A DNA stretch of 6,891 bases from Candidatus Melainabacteria bacterium. Lineage in GTDB: Bacteria > Cyanobacteriota > Vampirovibrionia > Obscuribacterales > Obscuribacteraceae. Position numbers and translations under genes: made by a program. The notes beneath the pieces were generated by a model. It did not search any database. It worked only from the letters and a program-made list of their open reading frames with translations, and was not told the origin of the DNA. This document shows positions 4,082 to 6,891 of the stretch, piece by piece; position 1 is the first letter of the stretch, and each line of letters begins with the position of its first letter. Where the stretch lies: contig JACQVM010000039.1 in NCBI GenBank assembly GCA_016209785.1, positions 1 through 6,891 on the forward strand, in the 5' to 3' direction.

Positions 4082-5613
4082 TGCAGACTCAACAATCATT
4101 CCTAATGTCTCAAAATACAAAGGCTATTTCCGTTCTTACTGTGAACACACTGTCATTTGTTGTGTGTTTTGCCTGCTGGATGTTGTATGGCGTTTTGATT
4201 ACTTTCCTTGTAGACAACGGTCTGTATAGTTTTGATAAAGCACAAATGGGTTGGCTAATAGGCACCCCGGTGCTTACTGGTTCTCTAGTGCGTCTTCCTG
4301 TAGGAATGTGGACAGATCGCTACGGCGGACGGATTGTATATGCGCTTATCATGCTCGTATCGGCTATCGCCATGTATTGCGTAAGCTTTTGCAATTCTTT
4401 TAACGAGTTTCTCATTGCTGGACTAGGCTTTGGTTTAGCCGGCACTTCTTTTGCTGTTGGAATTGCCTACACTTCTGTATGGTTCTCCAAGGAGCGTCAA
4501 GGTACAGCCCTAGGAATTTTTGGAGCTGGAAATGCCGGAGCAGCAGTCACTAGCCTTGGTGCCCCACAACTTCTGGCGTACCTCACTAACAATGGGCAAC
4601 ACCTTGAGGCATGGCGTCAGCTCCCACAAATCTATGCTCTTGCTCTTGTTGTAATGACAGTTGTTTTCTGGGTATTTTCTCACCCTAAAAAGGTAGAACG
4701 CGAAGCTGGTTTTACAATTGCCCAACAACTAGCTCCACTGAAAGTAACAAGAGTCTGGCGGTTTGGACTTTATTACTTCCTTGTTTTTGGTGGATTTGTT
4801 GCCCTTTCGCAGTGGCTGATTCCGTATTATCTAAATGTCTATAGTATGTCACTTGCTACTGCGGGACTAATGGCTGCTGTCTTTAGCTTACCTTCAGGCG
4901 TCATCCGGGCAATTGGGGGCTGGATGTCCGATTTCTGGGGAGCTAGAGCAGTTATGTATTGGGTACTAGGATCTTGCTTGATTGCTTGTGTCTTGCTATC
5001 GGTTCCTCGCATGGACATTATGTCTCCAGGCGAGGGGGTTATGGCACTTAAGAAAGGCACAGTCACAAGCGTCACCGCAAGTGAGATTGTCGTTGATGCA
5101 ACGAAATACAAGCTAAGGGCTAAGGAAACAAATGACCTCATTACTTATGCTTCCGAGCACGAGGACATTATTGTTTGGCCAACCTTTACCTTTTGGCATG
5201 ACCCAGTAGTAAAAGTAGGTGAGACGGTTCAAAAGAAACAATTGCTTGCCCGCGGCGTCACACATATCTTTTTCCAGGCCAACGTTTGGATCTTCACCAT
5301 TCTTGTGCTCATAGTTGGTATAGCAACTGGTATTGGTAAAGCAGCCGTTTACAAGCATATTCCTGACTACTTCCCGAAAGATGTAGGTGTGGTCGGAGGT
5401 ATTGTAGGTGTCATCGGCGGACTAGGTGGTTGGGTTGGACCCATTATTTTTGGAACAATACTAAACATCACCGGAGTCTGGACTACTTGCTGGATGTTTT
5501 TCGTCATTCTCATTGTCGGGTGTCTGGCATGGATGCACTGGACAATTACACGCATGATGAATGAGAAAGCCCCAGATATTGCCCGTGAAATTGAACTAGA
5601 AACTACCGCATAG
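4081..5613 (+). CDS. narK: NarK-family nitrate transporter, NarK1 type (proton symporter), with inserted soluble domain
   Basis: This 510-residue inner-membrane MFS protein likely imports nitrate with protons. R71 in LVRLPVG and R276 in VIRAIGG match the two nitrate-binding arginines. MFS loop motifs are seen at GMWTDRYGGR (75-84) and GGWMSDFWGAR (279-289). TSVWFSKERQGTALGIFGAGNAGAA (131-155) is typical of the NarK1 branch, as in the N-terminal half of the fused Paracoccus NarK. Residues about 310-395 interrupt the normally short loop between helices 9 and 10 with a mostly beta, hydrophilic domain (KGTVTSVTASEIVVD..., VVKVGETVQKKQLLARG) that should face outward. After it the fold resumes (NVWIFTILVLIVG) to the end. 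The ATG at 4081 is preferred because it overlaps the preceding stop (TAATG); a TTG 45 bases upstream would lie inside the previous gene. An internal ATG at 4105 is also possible. Its 3' end overlaps hemA, which is on the opposite strand, by 11 nt. The numbered symbol (narK1 or narK2) is left open because usage differs between species. Confidence 0.9.
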   Translation: MQTQQSFLMSQNTKAISVLTVNTLSFVVCFACWMLYGVLITFLVDNGLYSFDKAQMGWLIGTPVLTGSLVRLPVGMWTDRYGGRIVYALIMLVSAIAMYCVSFCNSFNEFLIAGLGFGLAGTSFAVGIAYTSVWFSKERQGTALGIFGAGNAGAAVTSLGAPQLLAYLTNNGQHLEAWRQLPQIYALALVVMTVVFWVFSHPKKVEREAGFTIAQQLAPLKVTRVWRFGLYYFLVFGGFVALSQWLIPYYLNVYSMSLATAGLMAAVFSLPSGVIRAIGGWMSDFWGARAVMYWVLGSCLIACVLLSVPRMDIMSPGEGVMALKKGTVTSVTASEIVVDATKYKLRAKETNDLITYASEHEDIIVWPTFTFWHDPVVKVGETVQKKQLLARGVTHIFFQANVWIFTILVLIVGIATGIGKAAVYKHIPDYFPKDVGVVGGIVGVIGGLGGWVGPIIFGTILNITGVWTTCWMFFVILIVGCLAWMHWTITRMMNEKAPDIAREIELETTA

Positions 5614-6891
5614 CAGTTCCATGCAAATCAAACAGCAACTCCAAAGCATCAGAGTGCTGCAGGAGTCTTTGTACATCACGGGTTGCCTTTAGCCTTGTAG
5701 TAGGATGATGCAAGATTTGATTGATAATGGCTTTGCTAATTTCCTCAATTTTCAAACAAGAGCTTCCCTCAGGGAGGATACCAATACAAGTTCGTTTGGT
5801 CGCCATCTGCTCCAGTCTAATGGCTTCAATTTTTTCTCTGAGCTTGTTAATGGTTGGTACCACTAACAGAGAACGCTGCCACGAGTGATATCGGTCCAAT
5901 GTCTCCTGTACTATCACTTCCACCTCTGTGATAAGAGCCTCGCGGGCTCTTAGATTTTCTTGCACAATAGTGGCCAGTGCATCAATGTCGTACAACTGGA
6001 CTGAGGACAAGCCTATCAAGCTAGGATCAACATTTCTTGGTACAGAAATATCAATAATTAAAGGCTTGCCAGAAATGTTCTGTTTTGCCAACTCGGACTC
6101 TGTAATTAAATGGTATGAGGCACTGGTTGCTACAATAACTAAATCTGCCTCAGAAACCAGCTTGTGACGCTCCGCAAAGCTTGTAACACAATGAATGTTC
6201 TTGCCCTGCAGGTGGTTAATTTGGCAAAACCTAGTCATACGATCTGGAGTACGGTTCAACCACCATAATGTACCCGCGCTAATTTCATTAAGCATATGCT
6301 TTATACAAAGCTGGGCCATCTTGCCAGCACCTATTACAACAACTGTCTTGTTTTGTAATGATCCTAAAACATTCCTGGCTAGCTCAATTGCAGCAGTTCC
6401 GATGGACACAGCTCTGCGACTCATAGAGGTTGCTGAACGAACTCGTTTACCACAATTCAGAGCCAACTTGAAGAGCTCACTAAGAACTTGACCAGCAGTT
6501 CCAGCAGCCAAGGCAGCATTTAGTGCTCCCTTAATTTGGGACATAATATGTCCCTCACCAACTACCATGCTATCGAGACCACTAGCAACGCGGAGAAGAT
6601 GCAATACCACATCATCACGCAGGAGTTTAAAATTTGGTTTTAGTATCTGGTGGTCTGGTATCTTCTGCACAGACAAAAAGAAAGACTCAAGCTCCTGAAG
6701 TCCAGCATAAATATCTGAGACCAACGCATATGCTTCAATTCGATTGCAGGTTGAAAGCAAAACTGCTTCCTCAACATGAGGAAGATCACCCAATGCCTTA
6801 AGAGCATGCTTGAGACAAGTCTCAGGAATAGCAAAACGTTCACGAATTGCTAAAGGTGTGGAATGATAATTAAGTCCGCAAACCAATAAAT
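5603..6891 (-). CDS. hemA: Glutamyl-tRNA reductase (5' end cut by window edge)
   Basis: Glutamyl-tRNA reductase uses NADPH to reduce glutamyl-tRNA(Glu) to glutamate-1-semialdehyde, the first committed step of C5 tetrapyrrole (heme) synthesis in the cytoplasm. Counting from the TTG at 6886 as residue 1, the N-terminal catalytic domain shows CGLNYHSTPLAIRE (3-16) and the active-site STCNRIE with C47. GLDSMVVGEGHIMSQIKGA (103-121) follows, then the NADPH-binding domain with VVVIGAGKMAQ (182-192) and NRTPDR (211-216), then LIIDISVPRNVDP (276-288) and the helical dimerisation domain (about 310-425). The block usually written GExQI has histidine (H113) in place of glutamine. TTG 6886 is probably not the start: the codon before it is TTA and the frame stays open to the edge. 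Known family members begin with a few residues before VxGLN, so about 2-4 residues plus the start codon lie outside. The C-terminal domain resembles the cyanobacterial type. The gene converges on and overlaps the nitrate transporter by 11 nt. Confidence 0.95.
   Translation of the reverse strand, partial: LLVCGLNYHSTPLAIRERFAIPETCLKHALKALGDLPHVEEAVLLSTCNRIEAYALVSDIYAGLQELESFFLSVQKIPDHQILKPNFKLLRDDVVLHLLRVASGLDSMVVGEGHIMSQIKGALNAALAAGTAGQVLSELFKLALNCGKRVRSATSMSRRAVSIGTAAIELARNVLGSLQNKTVVVIGAGKMAQLCIKHMLNEISAGTLWWLNRTPDRMTRFCQINHLQGKNIHCVTSFAERHKLVSEADLVIVATSASYHLITESELAKQNISGKPLIIDISVPRNVDPSLIGLSSVQLYDIDALATIVQENLRAREALITEVEVIVQETLDRYHSWQRSLLVVPTINKLREKIEAIRLEQMATKRTCIGILPEGSSCLKIEEISKAIINQILHHPTTRLKATRDVQRLLQHSDALELLFDLHGTAMR

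Noticed and set aside
4839..5358. Minus-strand open frames opposite the second transporter
   Set aside because: They lie opposite a strongly conserved coding region, show no family features and contain low-complexity polar sequence typical of antisense shadows.
6884..6886. TTG as the start of glutamyl-tRNA reductase
   Set aside because: The frame continues open to the window edge with TTA before it, and the family has a few residues before this point, so the true start lies outside.
1..6891. CRISPR arrays, tRNAs, rRNAs, insertion sequences or prophage genes
   Set aside because: No repeat-spacer pattern, tRNA cloverleaf, transposase, terminal repeats or phage proteins were found by reading both strands.

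Overview
The window carries six genes, one of them cut by the right edge, and a probable C-terminal scrap of a seventh at the left edge. It looks like a bacterial chromosome of middling GC content, by eye in the mid-40s percent. The C-terminal half of the glutamyl-tRNA reductase reads like the cyanobacterial type (VPTINKLREKIEAIR, then ILHHPTTRLKA). Together with respiratory-type nitrate transporters, this makes a non-photosynthetic relative of Cyanobacteria (Vampirovibrionia/'Melainabacteria', for example Obscuribacterales) a reasonable guess. That placement is inference from remembered family resemblance and was not tested with a tree.

Layout. (1) Positions 1-77 hold an open frame ending in TGA, possibly the tail of an upstream plus-strand gene. 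(2) Positions 78-292 have no gene I can support, only a tandem octamer and an imperfect dyad. (3) An HxlR-family winged-helix regulator (293-646) overlaps a radical SAM/SPASM protein (633-1802) by 14 nt, so the two are almost certainly one transcription unit. The SPASM gene's stop codon lies in the centre of a perfect 20-bp GC-rich palindrome that can act as a terminator. (4) A small carboxymuconolactone decarboxylase/AhpD-fold protein lies on the minus strand (1858-2199 or 2208). (5) A gap of about 220 bp between divergent genes, rich in small dyads, separates it from (6) two nitrate/nitrite MFS transporters on the plus strand. The first (2423-4081) resembles E. coli NarK. The second (4081-5613) resembles the NarK1 type. 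They are joined by a TAATG stop-start overlap. (7) hemA (glutamyl-tRNA reductase) runs on the minus strand from beyond the right edge and ends at 5603, overlapping the end of the second transporter by 11 nt tail to tail.

How it may work together. The transporter pair would bring in nitrate (proton-coupled) and exchange it for nitrite, the usual partnership for nitrate respiration. HemA makes the first committed tetrapyrrole precursor, needed for cytochromes and heme enzymes. The radical SAM protein belongs to the SPASM group that includes heme-pathway enzymes (AhbD, NirJ) and peptide-modifying enzymes; its own substrate is unknown. No nitrate reductase genes lie in the window, so the nitrate-respiration reading rests on the transporters alone. 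The least ordinary features are the extracytoplasmic beta-rich domain inserted in the second transporter, the extra membrane pair in the first, the regulator/radical SAM overlap with the stop codon inside a hairpin, and the stacked dyads before the transporter operon.
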